A DNA stretch of 64,000 bases from Prunella strophiata (taxonomy: Eukaryota; Chordata; Aves; Passeriformes; Prunellidae), in NCBI GenBank assembly GCA_036583965.1, contig JAZBQD010000001.1, positions 24,710,597 through 24,774,596 on the forward strand, read 5' to 3'. Each line of letters begins with the position of its first letter. Position 1 is the first letter of the stretch. Below the pieces are notes generated by a model. It did not search any database, was not told the origin of the DNA, and worked only from the letters and a program-made list of their open reading frames with translations. Of the stretch, positions 49,491-62,209 are shown one piece after another. The translations under genes and the position numbers were made by a program.

Positions 49491-51866
49491 GTAGTTTGGA
49501 ATATTTCTCCTGTTTTATTTACCATTAGTTAAGTAAATAGTGAACACAAGCCCCTGGCCTTACTGAAAGAAAATATTCTGATAAGAGTAATTGAAATATT
49601 TTTGCTTTACTTCTGCACAAATTTTTTTTTTTTTTAATTTCCTAAAGCATATTTCAGTGGGAGTAAGAACTTCTTGAGTATTGATATTTAATCTTTGAAG
49701 AACCATTAAATTCTGGTCCATTTCCCCAAATGGACTAATCAGGTTCAAGTGGGAGGGGAGAAGAAAATAGAGAACCATTGTAATAGGCAGCAGGAATGAA
49801 ATTCTGTTGGAAAAGGAGGAATGTTGGCCCCCTGGGGCACCCAGCATCCCCCAGCCAGCTCCTTCAGGTGGGAATTGCCTCTCTGTGCAGGCAGCCCTCC
49901 CTGGGGCTCTGGCATTTGGGGTCAGCTCACTGGGGAGAAGGTGCTGACAGCAATGCAGGACTCAGGGCTCCTACCTGAGAGAAGGAAAACATTGTCACTT
50001 CAGGACAAAATGTCCCTCCCCAGCAGCCTCTGCTTCAGCAAACCTCTCCCAGCACATGCTTGTCTCCATCAGCTGCAGCACACTTACCTTTCTGCTTTAA
50101 CAGCCTGGTAATGCCACTCTGAATGTCTGTGTTCATTCCAAGTAACCTCTGTGTCTCACACACTGCTCAGACTGTTGCACGAGCAGGGAATGTAAAGATC
50201 TGCTGAGGTAAATAAGAATAAATTTGAGATTAGCTACTGTCTATTTTGCAGCTATTGTATGTTTTTACATAATATGGAAAAGTAACTTGATACCACTTAA
50301 TGCATCAGGTTTTATTCTGTTTGCAAAAGCAGTTTTGGAAATGCTGTGTGGAATATTTTTAGCATGGACCTTTTGCTTCTTTGCTGGGGAAAAGAAAAAA
50401 AGGATCTACTTACTTTACAACTCAAAGGGTGTGAAATTTGAGAAATGATGATGGAGGTCAGAGTGCATGCCTGCCTCTCGTGCTCACTCAGGCTGTTCCT
50501 TATTCAGTTTCTCTCCCTACACCTGCCAATAGTGCTGCCAGTTCTGTAGCTCTTTGCTGTTACTCCAGACACCCTTTCCCAAAGCTCAGAGCTCAGTGGC
50601 AGGAGAGGTGGGAGCACCTCCAGGCCCCACTTCACTTGGCAGTGGCATGGTGATGTATTTCTGGGACTGCACTTCTGGAATTAGGAAACACAGGGTGCAC
50701 AGGAAGGCATTTGCAGGTCTTTTCTTGGAGAATATTAGTGTGTGCAACCTGAAAATGCAGCATCAAATTGCATCTTGAGATAGATAAAGGTGGGAGATTG
50801 ACTGTCCAGAGACACAAGGACAAAAAGGACCCCAGATCAAATCATCCCCATTTCCAGAGTGCATTATATGTTTATGAATCAGTAGGATACAGACACTGCT
50901 ATTTTAAAACAACAGCTTGGAGGGATTTTTTCCTTATACCCTCTTAATAATGTGTTCAAGCTTTGTATTAGCCACCTGAGAGACAAAATTAAAGAAGCTC
51001 TTTTAAATGGAAAGCAATTTTCATCATGCTCAGCACTTGTTTAATAGCTTCTTCATGGGTTTCCTCTGAGATAATTTAATGTATGGTTCCATAGGTCCTA
51101 GAGGTGTGCTAGGACTGTGCTCCAAGAAAAGGAAGGGCTGGATATTGCTGTTCTCTTTGTGGTCAGTGGGAATTTGGTTAAAGCTGAGGCTTTCCTGGAA
51201 CAAATCAAGACTATTGAATTTTTGCTGCAGCTTTTAAAAAAGTTGGTGAGATTTTGTAGTTGCTTCAGGGTGTCCAAAGGGCTCAGTGGCTGCAGTACTG
51301 GACTTGCAAGCTTTGGAAGGCAGCAAATTGATTCAATGAAGAGGGTGGGAGAGCACAGGGCCCAGTGACTGCCCTTCCTAGAGCCCAGGCTGCACTTCAG
51401 TATTTAGGAATTTTTATTATTCACTCATTCTTGTACACCTAGTCTCTGTAAAACACAGTGGGATAAAGTTCTTGCCTTTCCAAAAGCTGGATAGAGTGGC
51501 AATGATGCTTTCACGTGTGCCAGCACTGACAGTGAATGGAGAAGGCTTGAAAATGGTAAGAAGAGGCACATCAGAATAGGCTGAACCCTTTTCAGAAGCC
51601 TTTTGAAAACAACAATCCTATTTGACTGCTTTCAAAACCAGAGGGAACTTTCTCAAGGTTTTCTGGCAAGATCTGCAGATGCCCTCAGCATTCACTGGGT
51701 ACCAATAAAAGCCTGAAGGAGGACTTGTGGCTCCCTGCTTTGAGCCTGGCTTTGTTCTGGCCTTGGCAGAGACCAGCACAGCTTGAGTGCAATCCATTGG
51801 GTATGGGCCACCAGAGGCCAGCTGTGGCCATGCCTGGATGGCTCAATGTACAACCTCTGTCATAAA
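49491..51866. other. Unique non-coding DNA, no gene seen
   Basis: No exon, RNA gene or known repeat is recognised. A T run is at 49622-49635. The 155 bases just before LTR copy B (51711-51866) do not match the flank of copy A, which shows that the two LTRs landed in unrelated sites. Confidence 0.6.
51862..51866. repeat. Target duplication of LTR copy B (left copy)
   Basis: ATAAA stands directly before the LTR and again directly after it at 52491-52495. The perfect match shows insertion by an integrase and later loss of the internal region with the flanks intact. Five bases is usual for ERVL-type elements and some class I elements. Confidence 0.75.
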
Positions 51867-52490
51867 TGTCAGAGCCCAGGACATCCCTCTGGCTGCCCTG
51901 GATGGCTCCAGCCCCTGGCAGGGGGCTCAGAGACCTTGGCACAGAGCCCAAGACCCCTGTGCCTTTGATCCTGAGTCATGGAAAAGATTACCAACCTTAT
52001 ATAAGAATTAGAATCCACACAAATTAAGTAGAATAATAATTAGTTTATCACAGGGTGAAAATGTAGAATTTTGGGATTTTTTAGAATGAGAGTTTGGGGG
52101 TCAAGATGGAGGAATTTGGGTGTGTTCTGTCCTTCTTTCTCCTTCTTCACAGCCTCCATCTTCTGGGTGATGGTGGCACTTTTGGATTGGTTTAGAGTAG
52201 AGTTGGACTGTGTAATATAGGTGATAAGTATTGGAAAATAACTGCAAATAATGTACAGGTAGTTTTTAGTATAAAAAGATAACACCACCCTGGGGACGGA
52301 CAGTGCATGGTGGACTGACCTGCTGAACAGATCTCAGGCTGGTCAGGGAGAAAATTTGTTAGATAAGAAATAATAAACAACCTTGAAAACTGCACAAGAA
52401 GCTCCTGACTCCTTCTGTGGTTCTCAGGCCAGAGCACAGAGACTTTCTGACTGATGGGGGTCATCTCCAGCTCCTGAGAGACCCTTGACA
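51867..52490 (+). mobile_element. Solo LTR of an endogenous retrovirus, copy B
   Basis: It begins TGTCAGAGCCC and ends ACCCTTGACA, with TATAAAA at 52270-52276 and AATAAA at 52372-52377, so it is a plus-strand LTR with U3 on the left. It aligns over its whole length with copy A at 41192-41812, with most of the differences in a short stretch downstream of the TATA box and in the last 60 bases. The flanks carry a perfect 5-bp duplication, ATAAA at 51862-51866 and 52491-52495. No internal viral sequence is attached. The minus-strand 174-codon frame 52192-52716 begins in its flank and ends inside it, so it is not a gene. Confidence 0.92.
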
Positions 52491-55400
52491 ATAAAGTGGG
52501 AAATCTTTCACATGGAAAGGAATGATGCTGCCTCTTCTTTACCAGTTTTATGTGTGTATAGACCCAGAGGAGTGTTTGCTGCCATGTGTTTGAGATGCCC
52601 TTTCTGTGTGTGACACCAGTCACCCCCGCTGGTCCCTCTTTGTACCCCTCAGTAACTCCCCTGGAATGATGGTGCCTGCTCCTCCACAGAAGATCCTGGG
52701 GCACAAAAAAGTCCATGTAAATGTCATGGCTTTTCCATCATAACAGAAATGTGGAGAGGAAAACCAAAAGTCAATGTTGTCAAGTGAGCAGAGTTAGCAT
52801 CAGGCTGCTTGGAAACATTTCCAGCAATGTGAAGGTGCTTATATCCCATAGAACAGCCACAAGAAGGTGACTTAAAAACTTGCTGATGAGTCTGGCAGCG
52901 CCGAAGGCAGAGGCAGTGTGTGGAATTCACATTTGTGTCAGTTTCATCATGCTTTACAAGCCCTGGGAGGCTTTTTGAGGGAAGATAATGTTTTGGCTCT
53001 GTGCACTATTTGCAGCTGAGGAATAATCAGAGCAGAGAAGTGACTGGCCTTAGTGTCTGTGCCTGGCAAAGACTGCAAACCCTAATCTTCTTAGTAACTG
53101 TGTTTCTGTGCTATTTTTGTGTGGTGCAAAGGGCACAGTTTTCAGGAGCTGTCCTTTTGAACAGAGCAGGAAGGCAATAACTCCCCTCTGGCTTGTGAGC
53201 ACTGGCCTGCAAGGAGGGGAGAGGGATGGGCCACCAGGAGTAGCACTCCAGTGCAAGCATTGTGATGCTGCTGTCACAAATTTCTGCTGGGAATTCTTTG
53301 GTGCATTTGCAAGAGTTTTGTCATAGAAAAATAGGCCATATGCTGCCTTGTTGTCTGCCTGCATGAATAAAAAAATGACAGCCTCAACAGCAAGGAAAAG
53401 GTGGAGATGTAACATTCTAGAAAACATGGCTGGTTGTATTCAGAGGAGAGAAGGTGAGTGAAATTAAGCAAAAGCTTTCTGCCTGACCAGTTTTCTTCTT
53501 TTAAGTAAAAATTTATAGACTGCTGACAATTGTTATGCAAAACCAGAATCAATAGCTCATACTAGGGCTGAAATTTCTAAAGACTGCCAGCTTGAATCAT
53601 TTTTAAGTAATGTGTCTGAACTGCTTGTGCTAATTCAAGGTCAAAATTTGCAGATTGTATGCAGCATATGGTGAGAACCTTTGAATTGTTCCTAAAGTTT
53701 AGTGTCTTGTCCAAGCACACTGATAGGACACAATTCACTACTAGTGGTACTTTTTTTTTTTTTTAAATTTCCATCTGCTCATTTAGGTGACAAATGTAGC
53801 ATCAAAGTGGCTGCTGAGGCAAACTTTATAACATAATAATGTTTAAGTCCATAAATCTGTGTTCAGGAAGACTGAGGGCTTAAATACTTTTTTCCCAAGG
53901 ATTCCTTGTGGATGGTCAGTTGAAAGGAAAGAGATGTTCTGCCAGAAAGATGACCCTGGGAAAGGTCTTTTCTTTGGACCTTGAGCATTCATAGCTCAAA
54001 ATCCAAACACTGACATTATACTTTTGTATCACTTTCTGGATGGCATCTCATTTCTAGCTGAATAGACCCTCGTAGATGTTGCTGCTGCCTGAATTGTGAG
54101 AGAGAGAAATGCAGAATATCTGTGCATCATATTTATCCTGCCCTGCTGTCAGGTTTGAGCCTTACAATGAGGACATCTGGTTCCAGGGTGTTGAACAGAT
54201 GTGCTGGCCATTTAGCTCCATAAACAGTGTTATTGGGAAATATTCATTTGGTGTTGCATATCATAATATCAAGGCCACTTCTGGCTGCAGACACCTTTGA
54301 TATATCTTCAAATTTAATTAAACAAGACAAAAAGCAGAAATTGCTCTTCTTGTCAGACTGAGAATTAATTTGAATGATGTTAGGTCAAGCCAGATCCAAA
54401 AATGCCAACAGCTCCTGATCCCCAAAAACATGGACAGAGTGCTACATCTGGAGATCAAAGCATTGGGGTTATTTTGGATTAACTATGAGAAGCAAATTTC
54501 AAATTCACACTTTGGATATGGAAATTTTTCTCTAGGCTCTTGATGTCTGCCCACATTGCAAGGGCATGGGTTTGTCTGCCCACAGGCTCAGAAACTTTGG
54601 TTGGTGCACAGAAATGAGAGTCCTCTGAAGGATTTAACCAAATAAATCTGCACAGGCTGCTGACTGCAGAAGAGAGAGGCTGCTTGCCATCTTGTGTCCC
54701 ACTGTTTGTTGGACTTCCATGCTCTTGCCAGCTTTATTTGGATTGTGTTTGGCACAATGGCAGTGCTTAGGGGGAAAAATCCCATTACAAAACTGTGTTT
54801 GAATTTCTACCACAGTGATACACCCAAATTCTTTACAAAATGAGCAAGAAGAGGAACTCCTATGTTAGCCTGCCTTACTGGAGGGCACTTTCCATCATTC
54901 CTGCACAGTCCTCAACCTGCTCATTCCAGTCCTGGTGAGTTTCCATGGCTTTTCTATGGATCTGTCCATGCCCACTTGCCTCTTCTGAGTCCACAAGTGT
55001 TTTGTTACTTTCCAGCAGCAATTATTCTATGTGGAACTTCAGTCTGGGGCTCCTGTCCTCTCTGTGTGTTGTTAGGTGTGGGGGACATATATTCCAGGGG
55101 AACTCTCAGTTTTTAATCTGTCAGCTTTTAATCTTCTGTTTAAACTGAACAGGCCCTCTGCCAAAGCCTTGGATGGTTTTAATTCAAGCACTTGTTCCCA
55201 AGTTTCCCTGGAATTTAATGGCCTTTGAGAAGGGGAAATGCAAACTTTGCTTTAGGCACAATGCATGCTTGAAAGTTTTGAAAAGAACTTTTCTCTGCCT
55301 TTGTGTCTTCACTGTTATATTCCTCTCTGTGGAAAGCTCTGCCTTTCTTAACCAACCCTGAGCTGTAAATTGATACACTTCTCTTTTAGAAAATCTGCTC

Positions 55401-58400
55401 TGTAGGGATCAGAATATATTAGCTCTGAAAGTTGTTGGAAATGTTTGCTGTTATTATGGGAGCTTGTCAAATTCAGAGTCCATGTGGAATGCAGATGCAG
55501 CAGAAACATCCACTCTTGTGTTGATGGCAGTGCATTCCAATTATCCTGGTGCTGGAGCACAGGAGGGTTTTTGGTCCTTGGGAAGCACAGTGGCATGATG
55601 GCACATGTTACAGGATCAAGTCTCTCCCCTGATTTCAGATATAAGTGTAGGGGTAAGTGATACAGGAAATCTCAGGAGTCCAGGAGTGAGTGGTGAAAGG
55701 AGACTGATGGAATTACAATAGCATATGGAGCCAGAATTACAAGAGCAAATTTCAATTTCAGCTACAGCTTTTCAGCCACTCAGGAGTCAATCAGCCATTT
55801 TTCATAAGCTAGGGCTCTGTATGGATTGATTTGTTATTGTTGCAAAGCCTTTTGTGCTGGGCTCAAAACCTTTTAACCCCTGCTGTGGGGTTTGGAACAG
55901 ACCATCTCCCACCCCAAAGCTGGGGATGTTCCTGCAGCTGAGCTTTGCCAGGGCTGGTAACTCTCCTCTGGTCCTGTCATTGCTCAGAGGCAGGGCTGTG
56001 ACACTGTCCCTGGCAATTACACCCCACACAGGACAAGCTGTGCTCCTAAGAACAAGTTCAGCTCCTAAAAAGCACTTTTGGAACACTGTGGGATAATGTT
56101 CAGTGTTTGGAATTCACCAGGGTTCATAAAGCATTCACTGGATGTTTTTCTCCCAGTCATTCCAACTATTTTTTTTTCTTTTTTTTTTTTTTTCGTTTGT
56201 TTGTTTGTTTGTTTTTCCCCAAAAATGCAATGCAATTTACAATCTGTAAGGGAGACTTTTGGGGCTGCATTGCACCTGCCTGTCAATCACAGATCAGATC
56301 TCACTGAAATACTTACATTTGGGTGCCTAAAGCCAGAGATTTCCAAAATCATTCCTTCATTCTGACAACTGAGTACTCCAGATTTTCAGTGAACGAGGAG
56401 GCTATCCAATATTTTTATTGTAATATTTGAGGTTTTTTATTAACTGAAAATGATAGTAGCAAATAAGTTTCATGTGAAATGTCTGTTCTGACAGGCCTGC
56501 AAAGGAAAGATGTCAGGAATATGTGTAACTAGAGGATAACTTTCCTAAACTCAGATTTGTCAACAGCAAACCAGAAGGCAGAAACAATGTGAAAATGTCA
56601 TTTCCCAGTGGAACCAGTTCCTAATTGGCACTTGTAGCCTGCAATGCCTGTTTCTCATTTAACAGCTTTCACAGCAGAGGTACTTAAACTTTACCCCACG
56701 TTTTCTTGTTTAGTCTCAATTTCTTACTTTGACACACAGCAGAATCCTAAGGGGAAATGAAACAACAACCCTGCTGCTTGTAAGCTGATGAAACCTTTCT
56801 GGGAGAATCAATCCAGAAGAAAACTTGATATGATAGACTGCAGTTGGCTCTATGCAAGGTTTACAAAGCAGTGTCTTCAAACATGTTGAATTTTTTTTTC
56901 CCCTGGAAAAGTCTCCAAGTAGAGCATGCAGTTCATTTTCAGACTGTAATTTTAAAATCTGGTGAAGCAGATCCTTGCATGTTTTCAAAAGTAATTACTG
57001 TTTCTCTCCCTCTCCATTAAAAAACCTACAGATGTTGGGTGAGTTGATGACAGTAAAGACACTATATTTTTTGTGAGTATTTTAAACATTCAGATAATAA
57101 AAGGGAAGATAGTGGTGGTTTTTGAAAGAAGGAAGGAAGAAGATTTCACTTGGCTTTGAAGAAGATGTTTAAGGTAGGTGGTTTTGTGGAGGGGAAAGGC
57201 TCCTCAAAGCAGGAGTATCCCTCTAGCTTCTATTTCTGGGAAAGGTGAGATTTTAGCTTTGTGCTCAGGAAATCCCTGCTGGCTCTCTGCTGGGCTGACT
57301 GACTTGATTACCTGGCTGCTGTGCTCAGTTCTGGGATTATGGCAGTCAGGGGGAGAGCCTGGAGGCAAATCCTTGGGGACAATGACACTGAACACCTGTC
57401 CCTGACAGGAGGGAACCTCACTCAGAGCTGGGATGACATTGCTCAGGTCAGAGCAGACTCCCTGCTTCAAGGGGCACTCAGATAATCATGATTTTTCCTA
57501 TTTTTTTCATGGCTCCTTGGGGTTCTCCTGGGCTGTTGTATCTTTAGTTCTCTTTGCAGGGAGCACACACATCCCAGGTAGCTCACTGGGGCTCCTGGAT
57601 TGGCCAAAGGTTGTGCTCAATACTGTGACACCCAAAGGTGTTTACAAGCCTGGACCTTTGATTTCTAGGCCTTAATTCAGAAAACAATTGCATGCTTGAT
57701 TCAACACGAATCAGCTCCTCAGGAACCTGCTCTTGATGATGAATGTTATTATTTTCCTTTCTTCTGCTCTCCAAATGGCAACTGTAGAGTTGCAAATTAT
57801 TTATATTTTATGACCATTTTTCCTCTTCTTTCCTTCATCACACTGCTTTCTCCCCTTGGTTGAAGGTGCTGTAGAGGGTTTTCTGGTTTTTATCCTGCTG
57901 TGCAGCACTCTGCTGCCTCATATGTTTGTTTGTCTGTCATTAAACTATTCATGTGTTTCATGTGGGCTATTTCTCTGTGCCTTTCAACTCCTGTTTTTTA
58001 AATAAACAAGACAGCAAAGTCAGTGCTAGCTTTTTCCTGCTTACAGATTCAAAGAGTGAGGATTCAACTGGCCAGCTAAAATGCAAAGTTCCTTGCAGGT
58101 CTTTTCATGTAAATATGCAGATCTTAAATCCACATGTCATAGAAGAACTTAAAGAGGGTTTTTTTCCTAACAATATAGAATATAGGTAGTGCCATTGGTT
58201 TGTTTAGATGAATACCAGATCAAACCAGGAAAACATCTCCAAACTCATCTTCCAGTCTGAAGTAATTTTTGTATGTGACAGCTTTGTTTTTTCTGTTTAC
58301 AAAAATATCTTTTATCTTTTTATTCCTTTCACTGAAAGGCATTTCACCTGTTTGAAGGTCCTTGATCACCACATTCAAACTGGATGGCACTGACAGCTTC

Positions 58401-60189
58401 TGTGCTCAGGATCCTTGTCATGTCCTCGTGTGCTTGCCTTTGAGGCTCACCTAATTTAAGGTGAAAAAGAGTTGTGGGCTGTCTCCTGCACCACATTTGT
58501 GTCTAAACTTCCAGAGCTTGTGTTGTGTGCACTCCTGGAAGCTGGAAGGCAGCAGTGGATAGCACACAGGTAGGACTGAGGGTGCTTTGGCACAAACTAA
58601 ATCCACTCAGCTACCAAGGGAGAAGTCTCACCTTTTCCTGCTGGCTTTTAGCCCATGTTTCAAACTCTCCCAGCTGTCAGTGCTGGCCCTCACACATCTG
58701 GATGGAAGATAATCTCTTTCTTTGAAATTTAGCAGCTTAATCCAGGTTTTAGATTGCATTATCTGACCTAAATGTTCATGTTGATTTGGATGTTCCCTTT
58801 CAAGGACTGGCCTCAAATGTTGAAGTGGTGTGTGCAGCAGGGGCTAGCCTGTGTTTCAGTGAGGTCCCAGCCCTAGAAAGGCTGAGTTGTGTGTTCAACC
58901 ACCCCAGCTTTGGCAGGACTCCCAGGATTCAGGCAGAAGGGCAGAGTGTGTAGAATCAGCACCTAAAATTTCAGCTGGGGTTTTGTCAGTGTTTAGCTCA
59001 GCTGCCTCATATTACACAAATTAAAAAAAACCAAAAAAAACCAAAAAAAAATAGTGCTTCCTTCTGCTGCAGTAAGAGGAAAAGAAGTTGTTCACTGCCT
59101 CCTTTCATGGGGGAACATCCCCAGTCCTTTCACAATCTTTAAGGAAGCTCCTGGGAGTCCCAGCAACAGGCAAGCCTTTCAGTAAATGTATTTTCTGTTA
59201 GTTTGAAAAGAACACACCAGTGTTGCACTTCCCTTTTATCAGCTCTTTTTGGTTTGTTTTGTTTCCCTTGTTAAGTTTGGCACGTTTTCATCCCCACATC
59301 TTACACTTAGTTATTTCTCTTAACAGCTCCCTTTTTTCACCTTTCAGATAGGGACTTCGGGTTTTGCATGAAATCTGGTCTGTAGGTGGCCACAATTGGA
59401 GCTGTTAAGAATTTATCTTAAAAACAAGAAGCTCCCTCCTGCTGCAAAGACCATTTGTTAAAATAATATACACAACTGAACACAAATCCTGCCCAAAAAA
59501 GGCAGTCACAGTTTCTAAACAGAAGGGAGCCTGGCCTCTCTTCTCCTGAAACAGGGGGATTTTCCAAGGTTATCTTCTCTGTAGTGTGAAATGTCTTGAC
59601 TTTCACTGAAACACAGTCAGTTTCAGGTGAAATTCCTTTATATTTTATTTTGACAGCCATTGAGGGAAAAGGCTCGAGGCTAAACCTGAGATCTGTATCT
59701 TGTGCATTTTAGAACTACAAGCTCAGTGAATACTCTTCAGGGAGCTTATCCATGTGTGAGTAACATGTGAGCAATTAAAGAATGAAATGACTGGCTTACT
59801 TTGGCCTGAGCCTAAAAGAGGAGTAGCCTTAGCAAGACACATGATGTTTTAAATTGCCACACAGCTCTTACAAATATTTCTCTGCCAGTGGCTCCCTATG
59901 CTTGCAAAAAATTACACAGGATGGCTGTGGCAGAAGTAATTGGAAATGTAAAGAAATAATACTGACATTTGAAATACTCCTTCTCTTCAGTCTTCAATGC
60001 AGATATAACTGAAAACAAGACTTTGATTTGTTGATTTAAATAGAGTGGCTCATTTAATTGTTGAAACAACTGACTAACCAAGCAACTCCCTGCCCCAGCT
60101 GTGCTGTGAAGGGAGGTTTTACACCCTGTGCTCTTTCAGTTTTCCAGAGTTAAATAACTGCTGGAAAAATGGAGCCAAGAGTGTTCACA
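52491..60189. other. Unique non-coding DNA, no gene seen
   Basis: About 7.7 kb with no supported gene. Simple sequence includes a T run at 53751-53764, a T tract with four GTTT units at 56169-56215, and an (A8CC) pair at 59023-59051. The longest frames (125 codons at 53050-53427 minus, 95 codons at 56078-56365 plus) have no recognisable content, and the second reads through the T tract. Confidence 0.6.
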
Positions 60190-60320
60190 TTGTGTATATA
60201 AATCAGTGATTTGCATCTGATTTGCCAGGTTCTAATTTACTAATTAGCAAATGCTATTTAAATGTGTCTAAACCACAATTTCAAATTAGCATGCGTGGTA
60301 AAATAAACAAGCTAATTGAG
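60190..60320. promoter_or_regulatory. Candidate conserved non-coding element with POU and forkhead-like sites
   Basis: The block contains a perfect octamer ATTTGCAT (60209-60216), the core bound by POU factors, a forkhead-type TAAACAA (60304-60310), repeated TAATTA/CTAATTG cores and a CpG in GCATGCGTGG (60294-60295). Dense AT-rich sites with no simple repeat is typical of conserved developmental enhancers. The assignment rests on motif resemblance only. Confidence 0.35.
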
Positions 60321-60599
60321 AACAGGCAAATGAAAGTTCACATGAAACCATATCTATTACTAAAAAATCTGGTCTCTCAGTCACAGAACCCCTTATCTTT
60401 TGCCTGAGTACAGAGTTATTTATTGAAGGGGGTGACAGGTGGTGCTGGAAGTCACAGCTCCTGCCTGCACTGGGGGTTTCTGGCCCAAGGTATTGGTACA
60501 AAATGCATCAGTACAGTTGTGTAATGCACTCTCAATATCTGGGCTACAACAAACTCATCTTTGCCTTTGAACTATGCTTGGAAACACTTTTATTCATTT

Positions 60600-61180
60600 T
60601 CATATATTGAATTCTCAGAGAATATTAGTACCATGCTTAATGTTTTACTTACTCATCTTATTGAGTGAAGTGCTCAAGTTAATTACCAAAGTGTCATGAA
60701 TTCTCTGCTTTCTGTCACTGGGGAATAGCATCGAGTGTCAAAGAATGTATCAACCTTTATTATCATGCCCAAATGTGATTATGGAGCTACTGAGATGCAC
60801 CTTAGAATTCTAATTTATTTTTCATTCTAAGTTTTCCACAATAACTGTAGACAGCCATTCTGGCTTGTACATTACATTTACAAATTATCTGTTACAGGAG
60901 TACTACAAATATAAGACCATAATTTAAAGAGTCATTTTGGTCAGATGTCAAAGACCCAGCCCAAAACTGTCTTACAAAAATTATGAACAAATTAGCACAG
61001 TTCAGTTTGGTATGAAATCTCAATTAATATTCAATCAAATCTTGTTAGGCAGGATGCAGCAGAAATTTGTATATATTCAGGCTGAAGCCCTGTAATCACC
61101 ATGTTCAGGGAAAATTACAGCACCTTAGTATATTTAATAGTAAATTATTTTCCTCATGAACTGATAATGCCAGCAATAAT
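60600..61180. promoter_or_regulatory. Candidate conserved non-coding element (long AT-rich block)
   Basis: Nearly 600 bases of AT-rich, repeat-free DNA with scattered homeodomain-like cores (GTTAATTACC, CAATTAATATTC), a CpG in AGCATCGAGTG (60732-60733) and no G+C-rich drift. It lies a few hundred bases from the POU/forkhead-bearing block, so the two may form one conserved cluster. No open frame above 60 codons is present. Confidence 0.3.
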
Positions 61181-62173
61181 AACAAGAATAGGTGCTGGGT
61201 CCTTGAAAAGAGAGTGGGGAGTACATTTTGTCTTAGCCAAAGCCAGGAAAAATGTGTTTGCCTAATTAAGGAAAAAAAAAAAAAAAAAAAAAAGAAAAGA
61301 AACCACCTTCCCTACTTGCTCTGTGAGTTCACAGCTTTTGTTACTCACCCTTGTGAAGGAACCAAGAATGAAAACATCCAGCAGCACCAGGAAGAAACAG
61401 GTACTTAAGGTTTTTTTTCTTTGGAGCTTTGACCAAGAGGATGATGGCAAGAACATCAGCAGCCTGAGACTGCTGCTCACTTCTTTCCTCTGCAGAGATG
61501 AGAAGGGAATTGAGCTTGCTCTCTGAACACTTCCCAGGTTAAACATGGCAGGCTGTGTTTCTGGGAAGGGAGCACCAAGCCATTGGAAAGCAGTGGGATA
61601 AGTTTGATTGATGGATTCAGCACTCATAACTGTTCGTGTTCATCTCGTGACACCATCCACAGAACTTTTTGGGGATGAGAAGAGGTTTCCTGGGAGCCTG
61701 GAGGGTCTTGATCTCACTTCTATTTCCTCCTCTCAGACATCTTGCCCAGTCCTTCTGCAAAAAGAGAGCTTTGCTCTTTTGTTTTTTCCCCTTGCAAGGA
61801 ACAGCTTAAGAACATTTGGCTAAAAATCCTTCCTGTTTTAAATTTTAGGGCCACCTGTATTTGCCACAGGTTTGTTGGAGTTTGTTCCCTGTAGAAGCAG
61901 AAGATCTGAAAGCAAGAATCTGAATCCATCTCTGTTGAGCACTGGACCCATTTCCTCTTTCCAAACCCAAAGTTCTATAACTGCAAAATTGAGAATTTTG
62001 CAAAGTTGATACATTGGGAAACAATATGTCTGCTTTTTTTTCTTGGTATGTTTGTTTGGAGATTTTTTTTTGGTTGGTTGTTTTTTTTTTAATCTAATGT
62101 TTTAATCTTAAGGAAAGTAGGAAAACTGTTGTTTTCATAGCAAAACTAGTGGATTTTTCCCTACCCAAGGAAA
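61181..62173. other. Unique non-coding DNA with a poly(A) run
   Basis: A pure run of about 22 A at 61272-61293 lies in this block and produces the lysine or phenylalanine runs in the overlapping short frames. No exon or known repeat is recognised. T-rich DNA occupies 62034-62091. Confidence 0.6.
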
Positions 62174-62209
62174 CATTTTAGTCTTGGAAAGCATTTTAGT
62201 CCTGGAAAA
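62174..62209. repeat. Tandem duplication, 18-bp unit
   Basis: CATTTTAGTCTTGGAAAG is followed immediately by CATTTTAGTCCTGGAAAA, two copies differing at two positions. It is a small slippage-type duplication with no sign of function. Confidence 0.9.

Noticed and set aside
41192..52490. A full-length endogenous retrovirus with the two LTRs as its ends
   Set aside because: The spacing and shared orientation would fit, but the DNA between has no gag, pol or env signal and contains a CR1 tail, and each LTR has its own, different flanking duplication. They are separate solo LTRs.
52192..52716. A 174-codon minus-strand gene
   Set aside because: Its second half is antisense LTR sequence, and its first part matches nothing I recognise.
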